Shown: one piece after another, positions 8,123-16,784 of the stretch | How the letters are laid out: each line of letters opens with the position of its first letter | How positions within the stretch are numbered: the stretch's first letter is position 1 | Assembly (NCBI GenBank): GCA_021769225.1 | Contig: JAETTH010000014.1 | Coordinates: forward strand, 1-40,210 | Length of the DNA: 40,210 bases | Reading direction: 5' to 3' | Origin: Erysipelotrichaceae bacterium | GTDB taxonomy: Bacteria > Bacillota > Clostridia > TANB77 > CAG-508 | Notes under the pieces: model-generated | Seen by the model: only the letters and a program-made list of their open reading frames with translations | What the model was told of the DNA's origin: nothing | The model's database searches: none | Translations under genes and position numbers: made by a program

Positions 8123-8845
8123 ATGCAAAGGATTTTGAGTTATTTAAGAAAAGCGATTGATGAATATGAAATGATAGAAGATGGAGATAAAATAGCTGTT
8201 GCTTTATCTGGTGGAAAAGATTCTATTACTTTACTTATGGCACTTAAAAATCTTCAAATTTTTTATCCCAAAAAATTCGATATTATTGCCGTTAGTGTAA
8301 ATCCTGGATTTGAATTTTTTAATTCAGATTTTTTAAGGAAAACTTGTGATAACCTTAAAGTTTCTTATGTTGAAGAAATTAGTCATATTAAAGAAATTGT
8401 TTTTGATATTCGAAAAGAAAAAAATCCATGTTCTTTGTGTGCAAATTTAAGAAGGGGTATTTTAAATTCAGTAGCCATTCGTGAAGGCTGTAATAAAATT
8501 GCTCTTGGACATAATGAAGATGATGTACTAGAAACATTTCTTCTTAATTTATTTTATAACGGAAATGTTTCCTGTTTCGCTCCTGTTAGTTATATGGATC
8601 GCTCTAAAATTACTTTAATTCGACCTTTAATTTATGCTCCTGAAAAGGAGATTAAAAGGTTTATCAAAAAAAATCAAATTGAAGTTATGCCTAAAAACTG
8701 TCCTATGGATGGAGTATCAAAACGAGAAGATATGAAAAGGATGATTTATGACTTAGAAAGACAAATACCAAATGTTCGCTCAAACCTTTATGGTGCTGTC
8801 GCAAGAAGTCACATCAAAGGCTGGAAAAGCTGTCGTCCTGATTAA
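8123..8845 (+). CDS. TtcA-family ATP-dependent tRNA thiolase
   Basis: 240 residues with an AGGAGG ribosome site. The PP-loop SGGKDS (about 30-35) binds ATP, CSLC supplies the central CxxC of the TtcA family, and GHNEDDVLETFLLNLFYNG is the conserved signature. A further Cys in KNCPMDG (about 193) matches the cluster-associated region. The family puts sulfur on tRNA C32 or related positions with an iron-sulfur cluster. In Clostridia the exact target of such short paralogs is not established, so I do not give the ttcA symbol. It is divergent from cca and followed by a weak hairpin near 8878-8915. Confidence 0.88.
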   Translation: MQRILSYLRKAIDEYEMIEDGDKIAVALSGGKDSITLLMALKNLQIFYPKKFDIIAVSVNPGFEFFNSDFLRKTCDNLKVSYVEEISHIKEIVFDIRKEKNPCSLCANLRRGILNSVAIREGCNKIALGHNEDDVLETFLLNLFYNGNVSCFAPVSYMDRSKITLIRPLIYAPEKEIKRFIKKNQIEVMPKNCPMDGVSKREDMKRMIYDLERQIPNVRSNLYGAVARSHIKGWKSCRPD

Positions 8846-8944
8846 GTTTTCCTATTGGTATATTTTTGTTTTGCCTGTAAATACTATTCTTTAAGGTATG
8901 GTATTTATGGTTTTTAGTTCATTAATTTTTACCACAAGTATTGC

Positions 8945-8960
8945 TATACTTTTAAGTATA
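8945..8960. promoter_or_regulatory. Palindrome TATACTT-TT-AAGTATA before the XRE gene
   Basis: Immediately upstream of the GGAGG ribosome site of the XRE gene. It is a candidate autoregulatory operator and shares its arms with the inverted repeat at 5341-5362. Confidence 0.4.
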
Positions 8961-8973
8961 GGAGGCATGAATT

Positions 8974-9336
8974 ATGGATATGGATGAAAAAGAAAAAGGC
9001 AAACAAAAAGTCCTTGCAATGAATGAAATTTTAGGAGATACTTATCGTAGTTATAGAAAAGCAAAAGGACTTACACAAGAAAAATCTGCTGAACTTGCTA
9101 AAGTAACGACAGAATATCTATGTAAGTTTGAAAATGGCATTTATAATGCCAGAGCAAATACAATAGTTGACTTATGTAATTCAGTAGATATTACACCAAC
9201 TCAGTTATTTTCACATTATTTTTCTCATACCAATCAGGGTATGGTAGATTTAATTAGTGAAGCTTGCTATAAGTTATCACAAAAAGATCAAAAGCTAGTT
9301 CTAGATTTTATTGAAAGATTAACTAGTAAAGAGTAA
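8974..9336 (+). CDS. XRE-family transcriptional regulator
   Basis: 120 residues; a single Cro/C1-type helix-turn-helix lies at about residues 19-75, with YRKAKGLTQEKSAELAKVT forming the first helices and YLCKFENGIYNARANTIVDL the recognition part. A short acidic/basic N-terminal tail precedes it, and a C-terminal helical extension follows with DQKLVLDFIERL. The start is supported by GGAGG 8 bases upstream. It is a lone gene between ttcA-like and a bidirectional terminator. The palindrome in its leader suggests it may control itself. The target cannot be read from sequence. Confidence 0.92.
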   Translation: MDMDEKEKGKQKVLAMNEILGDTYRSYRKAKGLTQEKSAELAKVTTEYLCKFENGIYNARANTIVDLCNSVDITPTQLFSHYFSHTNQGMVDLISEACYKLSQKDQKLVLDFIERLTSKE

Positions 9337-9352
9337 GTTTAATTAAAAAAGT

Positions 9353-9391
9353 AAGAGAACAGGTTATTCCTTAGCCTGTTCTCTTTATTTT
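9353..9391. terminator. Bidirectional terminator, XRE gene / phosphoglucomutase
   Basis: AAGAGAACAGG paired with CCTGTTCTCTT and followed by a T-rich run. It ends both converging genes. Confidence 0.85.
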
Positions 9392-9392
9392 T

Positions 9393-11114
9393 TTATTGTG
9401 CTAGCTTTTTCATGGCATTTGCTAATATATCTAGCTTTTCTTTTGAATCTTGCAAAGAGGTACCTTTTACTCCCATATAGAACTTGATTTTTGGTTCTGT
9501 TCCAGATGGTCTTACACAGCACCAACCATCATTTTCTAATAGGTAATATAATACATTAGATTTTGGTAGTCCTGTTTCAGATTCTTCTTTCGTAATGAGA
9601 TCTTTTACCTTACCTGATAAATAATCTCTACTTTGAATTACTTTATTTCCTCCAAGTTCTTCCATCTTTGTATTTCGTAATTTTTCCATCATTTTTTTTA
9701 TTTTTTCAGCACCATCTTGTCCTTTCATCGTGATAGAAATTTGACCTTCTCGGTAATATCCATATTTTTCATAGATGCGAATCATTTGATCCCATAAAGT
9801 TAATCCTTGTTTTTTGTAAAATGCTGCTGCTTCACAAAGTATCATAACTGCTGTAACAGCATCTTTGTCTCTAGCATGTGTTCCTACCAGACATCCATAG
9901 CTTTCTTCATAACCAAATAGATATTCATATTGGTGTGTCTCTTCAAATTGTTTGATTTGTTCTCCAATGTATTTAAAGCCTGTTAAAACTTCTATTAGTT
10001 TAACATGATAATAATCCGTTATGGCATTTGCTAGATTTGATGATACTATTGTTTTTATTAATGCACCATTTACAGGAAGTGTTCCTTTTGCTTTTCTTTG
10101 GTCTAAAATGTATTCTGCAATTAAAAGCCCTGACATATTTCCTGTAAAAGCCATATATTCTCCAGTTTTCGAGTCTTTTGCATAAACACCTAGTCGATCT
10201 GCATCTGGATCTGTAGCAAGTACAATTTCTGCATCTATTTTATTGGCTAGTTCTAATGCTAATTTAAATGCATTTTTATCTTCTGGATTTGGATAACTTA
10301 CAGTCGGAAAATCTCCATTTGGTTCTTCTTGTTCTTTTACAATATATACATTTTCAAATCCAAGTTCTTTTAGTACTCTTTGTACTGGTTTGTTTCCAGT
10401 TCCATGAAGTGGTGTATATACAATCTTTAAATCCTTTTCTTCTTTAATTACTTCTGGATTTAATACTTGTGTTTTTATAATTGAAATATATTTATCATCT
10501 ATTTCTTTTCCAATTACGTGATAAAGTCCTTTTGAAATGGCTTCTTGTCTTTCTATCATTTTTACATCTTGATAATCTGTTACTAAGTTAACTTGTTCGA
10601 TGATTTGTTTATCTTTTGGACTTGTAATTTGCGCTCCATCTTCCCAATAAACTTTATATCCATTATATTCTGGTGGATTATGACTTGCTGTAATCATAAC
10701 TCCAGCAATTGCCTTTAATTCTCTTACTGCAAAAGATAGTTCCGGAACTGGTCTTAAACTTTCAAAGATATATGTTTTAATTCCATTTGCATTTAAGCAT
10801 AATGCTGTGTATTGGCTAAATTCTTTTGACATATGTCTAGAGTCGTAACTGATAACAACTCCTTTATTTTGTCCTTTTTCTTGAATAATAAAATTGGCAA
10901 GTCCTTGTGTTGCCTTTGTTACTGTGTATTTATTCATTCGGTTTGTTCCGCTTCCAATAATTCCTCTAAGTCCGGCTGTTCCAAATTCTAAGTCTTGATA
11001 AAAGCGATCACGAATTTCTTCTTCATTATCTCTAATTGCTTGTAATTCTTCTTTTGTTTCCTCATCAAAATATGGATTGTTAATCCATTCTTGATATTTT
11101 TCTTGATATCCCAT
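9393..11114 (-). CDS. pgcA: Phosphoglucomutase / phosphomannomutase
   Basis: 573 residues from the ATG at 11114, chosen because GGAAGGAAAG lies just upstream and the protein then begins MGYQEKYQEW as in PgcA-type enzymes; an earlier ATG would overlap the preceding gene. The phosphoserine loop TASHNPPEYNG (Ser at about 143), the metal loop DPDADRLG (about 303) and the sugar/phosphate loops GYEESYG and RPSGTEPKIKFY are all present. It converts glucose-6-P and glucose-1-P. It follows the UDP-sugar pyrophosphorylase by 19 bases, so the pair can make a nucleotide sugar from glucose-6-P or a related hexose phosphate for envelope polymers. Confidence 0.95.
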   Translation of the reverse strand: MGYQEKYQEWINNPYFDEETKEELQAIRDNEEEIRDRFYQDLEFGTAGLRGIIGSGTNRMNKYTVTKATQGLANFIIQEKGQNKGVVISYDSRHMSKEFSQYTALCLNANGIKTYIFESLRPVPELSFAVRELKAIAGVMITASHNPPEYNGYKVYWEDGAQITSPKDKQIIEQVNLVTDYQDVKMIERQEAISKGLYHVIGKEIDDKYISIIKTQVLNPEVIKEEKDLKIVYTPLHGTGNKPVQRVLKELGFENVYIVKEQEEPNGDFPTVSYPNPEDKNAFKLALELANKIDAEIVLATDPDADRLGVYAKDSKTGEYMAFTGNMSGLLIAEYILDQRKAKGTLPVNGALIKTIVSSNLANAITDYYHVKLIEVLTGFKYIGEQIKQFEETHQYEYLFGYEESYGCLVGTHARDKDAVTAVMILCEAAAFYKKQGLTLWDQMIRIYEKYGYYREGQISITMKGQDGAEKIKKMMEKLRNTKMEELGGNKVIQSRDYLSGKVKDLITKEESETGLPKSNVLYYLLENDGWCCVRPSGTEPKIKFYMGVKGTSLQDSKEKLDILANAMKKLAQ

Positions 11115-11133
11115 ATTCTTTCCTTCCTTATTT

Positions 11134-12378
11134 TTATTTAATTTTATGAAATTCTTGATAAAGTTTTCTAGCTGTTTCTGGACTGTCAACACCTTCTGCA
11201 TTTTTTACTGGTGCAAATTCTTCTTCTCTTCTTACTCTCATAATTGCCATATTATCTAATCTTTCAAAACTATCAAAGATAAAGGCTTCAAATTTATATG
11301 CATTTGGCTTTTCTGGTACTATAATTTCTCCTTTTTCATTTAAATAGGTAGCTTTTTTATGTGCTTGATGATAAGGAAGTTTGTTTTCTCCAATTTGTGT
11401 AATTGCTTTAATATTGAACAAATTACATAAAATATGAGATTCTCCATATAAAAGTTCTCCTTGCTCATCTCTTGCATTTGCCATTTCCTCTGTAATTTCT
11501 GTATATTCAATAACACTTGGTCTTCCATTTTTCTTACAGAAAACGCCTACTCTTTCTTGTGGATTTGCTTTTACTACACTCTTTCCTGCTGCTAATGCAT
11601 GATTTTTTTCAGCAAGTCCCATTAAAATTGGATCAACCATTTTTACTAAAACATTATCAACGCCGCCAATAAATACCCATTCAATTCCTTTTTCTAGCAT
11701 GTCTTTTACAACGCCATCTTTATGCATTGCTTCGAAAATTCCTCCATGGCCATCTGCAGCTTGTTTCACAAGACCTTCTTCTGTTAATAGGATTTTACCT
11801 TCTTCTGAAAGCATTGGTAATTCTCCTTGTATAAAGAACTTAATCTCTTCTTTTGGATATCCAAAATAGTTATTTTTTTCGAAGAATTTAACTGTATCAT
11901 AATTATTTTCAATACTTGTCATTAAATACCAAGGAATTCTTGCTTGATATTTTGCTTTTGCTTCTTTTAAAGTGTCACAAAGAATTTCAAAAATAGATTT
12001 ATGAGAACTAAGACCTAAATCAAAAGTTCCTTTTGGTCCTTTATGCCCAAGTCTAGTACCTTGTCCTCCTGCCATTGTTACAACTGCTAACTTCCCTTGT
12101 TTTATTTTCTCTTCTCCTATTTTTAAATAGTCTTCTTTTTCATTGAATGGAAGTTTATCTTTTTCTACATAAGCAATTGGCTCTATTTTGCAATCTTTAA
12201 ATTCTGGTTTTATTTTTGTGCTTTGATATAATTTTTCCATTTGTTCAAAATCAATTGCTAAAATCTGATTTAGTAATTTTTCTTGTTTTTCTTTATCTAG
12301 ATTATTATATACAGTTAAAAGATGTTCTTGATGATATTTTGTTAATAGTTCATTTACCCTTTTCAATTTTTCTTCCAT
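11134..12378 (-). CDS. UDP-sugar pyrophosphorylase, UDPGP (UAP1-like) family
   Basis: 414 residues of the eukaryote-like UDPGP type 1 family rather than the bacterial GalU fold. The nucleotide loop MAGGQGTRLGHKGPKGTFDL (about 101-120) is intact, and AADGHGGIFEAM, FIGGVDNVLVKMVDP and the late KFEAFIFDSFE motif follow. It would join UTP with glucose-1-P or GlcNAc-1-P; sequence alone does not settle which. The coupling to a phosphoglucomutase gene 19 bases downstream leans to glucose-1-P. The long upstream gap (12379-12548) is AT-rich with no other gene seen. Confidence 0.9.
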   Translation of the reverse strand: MEEKLKRVNELLTKYHQEHLLTVYNNLDKEKQEKLLNQILAIDFEQMEKLYQSTKIKPEFKDCKIEPIAYVEKDKLPFNEKEDYLKIGEEKIKQGKLAVVTMAGGQGTRLGHKGPKGTFDLGLSSHKSIFEILCDTLKEAKAKYQARIPWYLMTSIENNYDTVKFFEKNNYFGYPKEEIKFFIQGELPMLSEEGKILLTEEGLVKQAADGHGGIFEAMHKDGVVKDMLEKGIEWVFIGGVDNVLVKMVDPILMGLAEKNHALAAGKSVVKANPQERVGVFCKKNGRPSVIEYTEITEEMANARDEQGELLYGESHILCNLFNIKAITQIGENKLPYHQAHKKATYLNEKGEIIVPEKPNAYKFEAFIFDSFERLDNMAIMRVRREEEFAPVKNAEGVDSPETARKLYQEFHKIK

Positions 12379-12548
12379 TTTTCTTTTTCCACCTTTCTTT
12401 TTTGGTTCTGTCTTTCTATTTTTTGTATTTTTTACTATATTATACTATAAATTCTTTTTCGTCAATTTGTTTTCTTGTTTCTGTCTTTTAAATCTTTTTT
12501 ATCTTTTTGTTTTAATTTTTTCTTATAATAAGAAAAAATAAAGAAAAA

Positions 12549-12572
12549 GAACAAGCAAGATTGCTTATTCCT
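12549..12572 (-). terminator. Terminator after the 180-aa gene
   Basis: On the minus strand GAATAAGC-AATCTT-GCTTGTTC followed by TTTTTCTTT. Confidence 0.65.
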
Positions 12573-12585
12573 TATATCTTTTATC

Positions 12586-13128
12586 TTAATCATTAACTGC
12601 TTTTTTTGTATATCCTTCAAATACTTCTTCAATTTGTTTTTCTCCTGAAGTATTTAATATTAAATCATGTTTATCTAAAATTTCTGTCATTTTACTATTA
12701 AATTCCGTTACTTCATAACAATTTAAAACTTTTATTTTACAATTTTTCTTTATTAATACCTTTTTATTTTTTCTGATCCAATTATTAATATTTTTATTTA
12801 TTATCTCAATATATTCATTTCTTCCATTTATAAATAGTAAAATTTCTTTATTCTTCTCTATTTCATCTTTCATAAATTCAACAAAGTCTTTATATTTTAA
12901 TATTTTATTTTGCTTAAAATTAATTTCTAATAATTTTTTTTCATCTTTTAAATTCAATTTTGATATTAATGTTTTTATATTTTCTTCTATGTCTTTTTCT
13001 AGGATGGTTTTAATTTTTTCATTATTTTCTATAACCTTATTTAAATAAGGTAAAATCATTGTGGCTAAGTGCCAATCACTTACATAAAAGCTACATACTC
13101 TCTTTACTAAACTTTCTTTTTCTTCCAC
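12586..13128 (-). CDS. Protein of unknown function, divergent from spoIIR
   Basis: 180 residues, not recognised. It starts with ESLVKRVCSFYVSDWHLATM, then alternates Lys/Glu-rich helices with short beta strands (ILLFINGR at about 94, KIKVLNCYEV at about 132), a pattern like a small alpha/beta fold. There is no signal peptide or membrane span. The gene has a GGAGG ribosome site, its own terminator and normal codon use, so it is likely real. Its promoter region is shared with spoIIR and holds a Spo0A-like box oriented towards this gene. A link to sporulation is only inferred from this. Confidence 0.8.
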   Translation of the reverse strand: MEEKESLVKRVCSFYVSDWHLATMILPYLNKVIENNEKIKTILEKDIEENIKTLISKLNLKDEKKLLEINFKQNKILKYKDFVEFMKDEIEKNKEILLFINGRNEYIEIINKNINNWIRKNKKVLIKKNCKIKVLNCYEVTEFNSKMTEILDKHDLILNTSGEKQIEEVFEGYTKKAVND

Positions 13129-13218
13129 GTTTTAACCTCCTAAATTAATTTCTTGTACTGGTAAATTTTACCATTTTATTTCAATTGTGTCAACTTTATT
13201 ACAAAAAAATCGTGTCTC

Positions 13219-13231
13219 TTTTTTCGACAAA
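13219..13231 (-). promoter_or_regulatory. Spo0A box-like site between the unknown gene and spoIIR
   Basis: On the minus strand TTTGTCGAAAAAA, containing the core TGTCGAA. It sits about 90 bases before each of the two divergent genes. Confidence 0.6.
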
Positions 13232-13315
13232 TGTATATTTTTTAAATTTTGGTTAATAATTTTATTAAAGTGATTTATTTACAATTTAGTTTTATTTTTT
13301 CTTAGGAGGTTTTTA

Positions 13316-13981
13316 ATGAAAACTTTATTAAAAATTATATGCAATTCCAAGGTAAAATATGCCTTAGTTTTACTCTTTCTGCTAACACTTTATATATACA
13401 TCTCTGCTTATTCTTATGTTAGCGCTGTCTCTGCTGATATAGAACAAAGTGTATTTCGTTTACATGTTATTGCTAATAGTGATTCTAAAGAAGATCAATC
13501 TTTAAAATATATGGTAAGAGACTCGTTATTAAATTATATGAATACTCTTTGCACAGATACTACTTCTAAGGAAGAAGTAATCCAAATTGCAGAAAGTCAT
13601 AAAGAGGAATTTTATCAAATTGCAAAAAAGACGATTGAAGATCAAGGATATGATTATGATGTAGATATAAAAATAGGAAACTTTGCTTTTCCAACAAAAA
13701 CTTATGGAGATATTTCTCTTCCTGCAGGTAATTATGACGCTTTAAGAGTTGAAATTGGAGAAGCTCAAGGACAAAATTGGTGGTGTGTTATGTTCCCTCC
13801 TCTTTGTTTTGTTGATGTAAGTTCTGGCATTGTTCCTGAAGAATCAAAAGAAGTAATGAAAGAAAATCTGTCAGATGAAGAGTTTAGTCTTATATCGGAA
13901 GAAAATGATAGTCAAATCACCTTTAAGTTTAAATTAATCGAGTTTTTCCAAAATAATAACATATTTACCGCCAAAAAGTAG
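13316..13981 (+). CDS. spoIIR: Stage II sporulation protein R
   Basis: 221 residues with an AGGAGG ribosome site. One N-terminal hydrophobic segment (about 15-35, YALVLLFLLTLYIYISAYSY) serves as signal or anchor. The family hallmark VFRLHVIANSDSKEDQSLKY follows, then the C-terminal WWCVMFPPLCFVD region. In Bacillus the forespore secretes SpoIIR, which triggers SpoIIGA to process pro-sigma-E in the mother cell. It ends at a clear terminator and is not in an operon with murA, although a spoIIR-murA neighbourhood is common in Clostridia. Confidence 0.95.
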   Translation: MKTLLKIICNSKVKYALVLLFLLTLYIYISAYSYVSAVSADIEQSVFRLHVIANSDSKEDQSLKYMVRDSLLNYMNTLCTDTTSKEEVIQIAESHKEEFYQIAKKTIEDQGYDYDVDIKIGNFAFPTKTYGDISLPAGNYDALRVEIGEAQGQNWWCVMFPPLCFVDVSSGIVPEESKEVMKENLSDEEFSLISEENDSQITFKFKLIEFFQNNNIFTAKK

Positions 13982-14019
13982 TTGTAAAACTTTTGGTTTT
14001 ATGATATAGTTTTAACGTA

Positions 14020-14056
14020 AAAAATAGAATGTATGATAAATACATTCTATTTTATT
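14020..14056 (+). terminator. Terminator after spoIIR
   Basis: AAAATAGAATGTAT / ATACATTCTATTTT around GATAA, followed by ATTTT. A perfect 14-base stem. Confidence 0.85.
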
Positions 14057-14092
14057 TTAACGAGATTATATAAAGTGTGGGGGTAATTTATT

Positions 14093-15355
14093 TTGGATAA
14101 ATTAGTAATTACAGGAGGAACAAGGCTAGTAGGTGAAGTAACAATTAGTGGAGCTAAAAATGCAGCAATTGCAATTCTTCCTGCAACTCTTTTAATTAAT
14201 GGTGTTTGTACACTTGAAAATGTTCCTAATATTAGCGATGTAAAAATTTATTGTGAAATTTTGCAGACATTAGGAGCTAAAATTACATGGCTTTCTGAGA
14301 ATGAGCTTACAGTTGATACTAGAGATATTAATTGTATGCAAGCACCGTTAGATATGACAAGTAAATTCAGAGCTTCTTATTATTTATTAGGTGCTCTTCT
14401 TGGAAGATGTAAGGAAGCTGTTGTAGGAATTCCTGGTGGATGTAATTTAGGTGCTCGTCCTATTGATCAACATATTAAGGCATTTGAAGCTTTAGGTGCA
14501 ACAGTTGATGTTTCTCAAGGTAAAATTACGGCAAAATGTGAAAAACTAAAAGCAAATTCTATTTATATGGATATTGTTTCTGTTGGTGCAACCATTAATG
14601 CGATACTTGCTAGTGTTCTAGCAGAAGGAACTACTATTATTGATAATGCTGCAAAAGAACCTCATATTGTTGACGTAGCCAATTTCTTAAATACAATGGG
14701 TGCAGATATTCGTGGTGCTGGTACAGATGTTATAAAAGTAAATGGTGTCGAGTCTTTACATGGTAATACCACTTATTCTGTTGTTCCTGACCAAATAGAA
14801 GCAGGTACTTTTATGCTTGCTGCTGTTGCTTCTAAAGGTGATTTAATTATTCGCAATTGTATTACTAAACACTTAGAATCGATTACAGCCAAAATTATTG
14901 AAATTGGTGGAAATGTAGATGCTAATGGTGATAAACTAAGAGTATGGTGTGATCAAAGACCTTCTAAAGCTAATATTAAAACATTGCCTTATCCAGGTTT
15001 TCCAACTGATTTACAACCACAAATGGGTGTAGTACTTTCCATTGCTAATGGTACAAGTATTATTAATGAAAGTATCTGGGAATCTAGATTTCAATATACC
15101 GGTGAATTAAATAAAATGGGAGCTAAAATTACACCCAACGGAAAAACAGCAGTATTTGAAGGTGTTGAGAAACTAACTGGTGCACCTATTTATGCAACTG
15201 ATTTAAGAGCTGGAGCTGCTCTTATTATTGCAGGTATTATAGCAGAAGGTACAACCGAAGTATATAACTTAGAACATATTGATCGTGGCTATGAGAACAT
15301 CGAAGAAAAATTTAGAAAAATTGGAGCAAATATTCAAAGAATCAAAGAAAATTAG
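14093..15355 (+). CDS. murA: UDP-N-acetylglucosamine 1-carboxyvinyltransferase
   Basis: 420 residues from a TTG start with a GTGGGGG site upstream; the N-terminus MDKLVITGGTRLVGEVTISGAKNAA style fits the family. MurA transfers enolpyruvate from PEP to UDP-GlcNAc, the first committed step of peptidoglycan. The catalytic, fosfomycin-sensitive Cys is present in PGGCNLGARPID (about 115-126), and KNAAIAILPA near the start carries the conserved Lys. The C-terminal RAGAALIIAG motif is intact. It is the first of a three-gene run with walJ-like and rlmH, 14 and 26 bases apart, which suggests an operon. Whether it is MurA1 or MurA2 cannot be told. Confidence 0.97.
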   Translation: MDKLVITGGTRLVGEVTISGAKNAAIAILPATLLINGVCTLENVPNISDVKIYCEILQTLGAKITWLSENELTVDTRDINCMQAPLDMTSKFRASYYLLGALLGRCKEAVVGIPGGCNLGARPIDQHIKAFEALGATVDVSQGKITAKCEKLKANSIYMDIVSVGATINAILASVLAEGTTIIDNAAKEPHIVDVANFLNTMGADIRGAGTDVIKVNGVESLHGNTTYSVVPDQIEAGTFMLAAVASKGDLIIRNCITKHLESITAKIIEIGGNVDANGDKLRVWCDQRPSKANIKTLPYPGFPTDLQPQMGVVLSIANGTSIINESIWESRFQYTGELNKMGAKITPNGKTAVFEGVEKLTGAPIYATDLRAGAALIIAGIIAEGTTEVYNLEHIDRGYENIEEKFRKIGANIQRIKEN

Positions 15356-15369
15356 AGGAAGAAATACAT

Positions 15370-16161
15370 ATGTTAAAATTTTGTAGTCTATATAGTGGTA
15401 GCACAGGAAATAGTTTATATGTAGAAAATGAAAATACAAGAATATTGGTTGATGCAGGAGAAAGCGCAAAAAAAATAGAAGTTGCGCTTTCTTCTATTGA
15501 TGTTTCGATTCAGTCACTTGACGCTATTTTAGTTACACATGAACATAGCGATCATGTAAAGGGGCTAGGTACCTTATCTAAAAAATATCAAATTCCTGTC
15601 TATTCTACCTCTGAAACTTTTGATGCTATGTCTCTTCAAACAGAAAAGATTCAACATTGTAATATAAAAAAATTTAAGATAGGTGATAATTTTGAAATTG
15701 GAGATTTAGAAATTCATCCATTTTCTATTCCTCATGATGCTGCTAACCCTTGTGGCTTTAATATTATATCTCATGGAAAAAAGATTAGTATTGCTACTGA
15801 TTTAGGACATATGGATTTTTCTATCTTAAAAAATTTAGAAGAAAGTGTATTTCTTTTATTGGAAGCTAATTATGATCCAGAAGTATTAAAATGTTCTAAG
15901 TACCCTTATCTTTTAAAAGAAAGAATCGCTGGACCTAATGGTCATTTGTCAAATCCAATGGCTGGAAAAACTATTTCTTATTTATTACAAAGTGGACTTA
16001 AAAATGTTATGTTGGGTCATTTAAGTAAAGAAAATAATTTTCCAGAACTTGCTTATAAAACAGTTTTAGAACAATTAATGGAAAATCATTTTGATGAAAA
16101 TTCTCTAAAGTTATCGGTAGCAAGTAGATCTACTCCTAGTGAATTATTAGAGGTTGTTTAA
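15370..16161 (+). CDS. walJ: WalJ/YycJ-like metallo-beta-lactamase-fold hydrolase
   Basis: 263 residues. The MBL zinc motif THEHSDH (about 57-63) is intact, with later metal ligands in IPHDAANP, TDLGH and LGHLSKENN. The start LKFCSLYSGSTGNSLYVE is characteristic of YycJ/WalJ proteins, which are linked in Firmicutes to the WalKR wall-homeostasis region and possibly act as a nuclease. No walK or walR is present here. It lies between murA and rlmH on the same strand; in Bacillus walJ and rlmH also lie near the origin. Confidence 0.92.
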   Translation: MLKFCSLYSGSTGNSLYVENENTRILVDAGESAKKIEVALSSIDVSIQSLDAILVTHEHSDHVKGLGTLSKKYQIPVYSTSETFDAMSLQTEKIQHCNIKKFKIGDNFEIGDLEIHPFSIPHDAANPCGFNIISHGKKISIATDLGHMDFSILKNLEESVFLLLEANYDPEVLKCSKYPYLLKERIAGPNGHLSNPMAGKTISYLLQSGLKNVMLGHLSKENNFPELAYKTVLEQLMENHFDENSLKLSVASRSTPSELLEVV

Positions 16162-16187
16162 TATTTATTTATGAGGTTATATCTAGT

Positions 16188-16670
16188 ATGTTAAATATTT
16201 CGGTTGTTTGTGTAGGAAAAATTAAAGAAGTTTTTATGAAAGAGGCAATTTTAGAATATTCTAAGAGACTTTCAAAATATTGTCGATTAAAAATTATTGA
16301 ACTCCCTGATGAAAAAGTTCCGGATAAATTAAATTTAAAAATAGAAGAACAAATAAAAGAAATTGAGTGTAAAAATATTATTGCTAATATTCCTAAAGAT
16401 TCTTATGTGATTTCTTTGGATTTAAAAGGAAAACAATATTCCTCTATCCAATTTTCAGAGAAATTATCTGATATATCTCTTCGCTTTAACAGTAATGTTA
16501 CTTTTATTATAGGTGGAAGTCTTGGTCTTACAGATGAAGTATTAAAAAAGTCTGATGAATTAATTTGTTTTTCTAAAATGACATTTCCACATCAATTAAT
16601 TCGTATATTTTTGTTAGAGCAAATATTTAGGAGTTTCAAAATTTCTAGGGGCGAAACTTATCATAGATAA
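16188..16670 (+). CDS. rlmH: 23S rRNA (pseudouridine1915-N3)-methyltransferase RlmH
   Basis: 160 residues, the normal length. RlmH is a SPOUT methyltransferase acting on 70S ribosomes. Seen: N-terminal ISVVCVGKIKE, the SAM-binding knot with FIIGGSLGLTDEVL (about 105-118), and the C-terminus FPHQLIRIFLLEQIFRSFKI ending in GETYHR. The family usually ends in RGEPYHK/H, so the end is complete. The 3' part (codons for LLEQIF) forms one arm of a 16-base perfect inverted repeat whose other arm lies beyond the stop codon. Confidence 0.96.
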   Translation: MLNISVVCVGKIKEVFMKEAILEYSKRLSKYCRLKIIELPDEKVPDKLNLKIEEQIKEIECKNIIANIPKDSYVISLDLKGKQYSSIQFSEKLSDISLRFNSNVTFIIGGSLGLTDEVLKKSDELICFSKMTFPHQLIRIFLLEQIFRSFKISRGETYHR

Positions 16671-16698
16671 AGGGGATGAAATAATATTTGCTCTAACA
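16612..16698 (+). repeat. 16-base perfect inverted repeat spanning the rlmH 3' end
   Basis: TGTTAGAGCAAATATT at 16612-16627, inside rlmH, matches AATATTTGCTCTAACA at 16683-16698, downstream of the stop. The interval is 55 bases. It could fold as a large hairpin at the mRNA end, or be an inverted partial duplication. Confidence 0.8.
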
Positions 16699-16719
16699 CC
16701 AAATAAGATTATGAGGGCT

Positions 16720-16784
16720 GTGAGGGATCTTTTATATGGGCTTTTTTATTGGGAGCTATATATAAAAGTTAAGATTTCCCTCAC
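16720..16784. other. 65-base hairpin of unknown role in the rlmH-spmB gap
   Basis: GTGAGGGA pairs with TCCCTCAC, and inside it CTTTTATAT pairs with ATATAAAAG, leaving a loop of about 20 bases rich in G and T. The gap 16671-16911 holds this and the inverted repeat arm, with no gene seen. It may be a terminator-like RNA end, a small non-autonomous element or a structured RNA. Confidence 0.45.
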
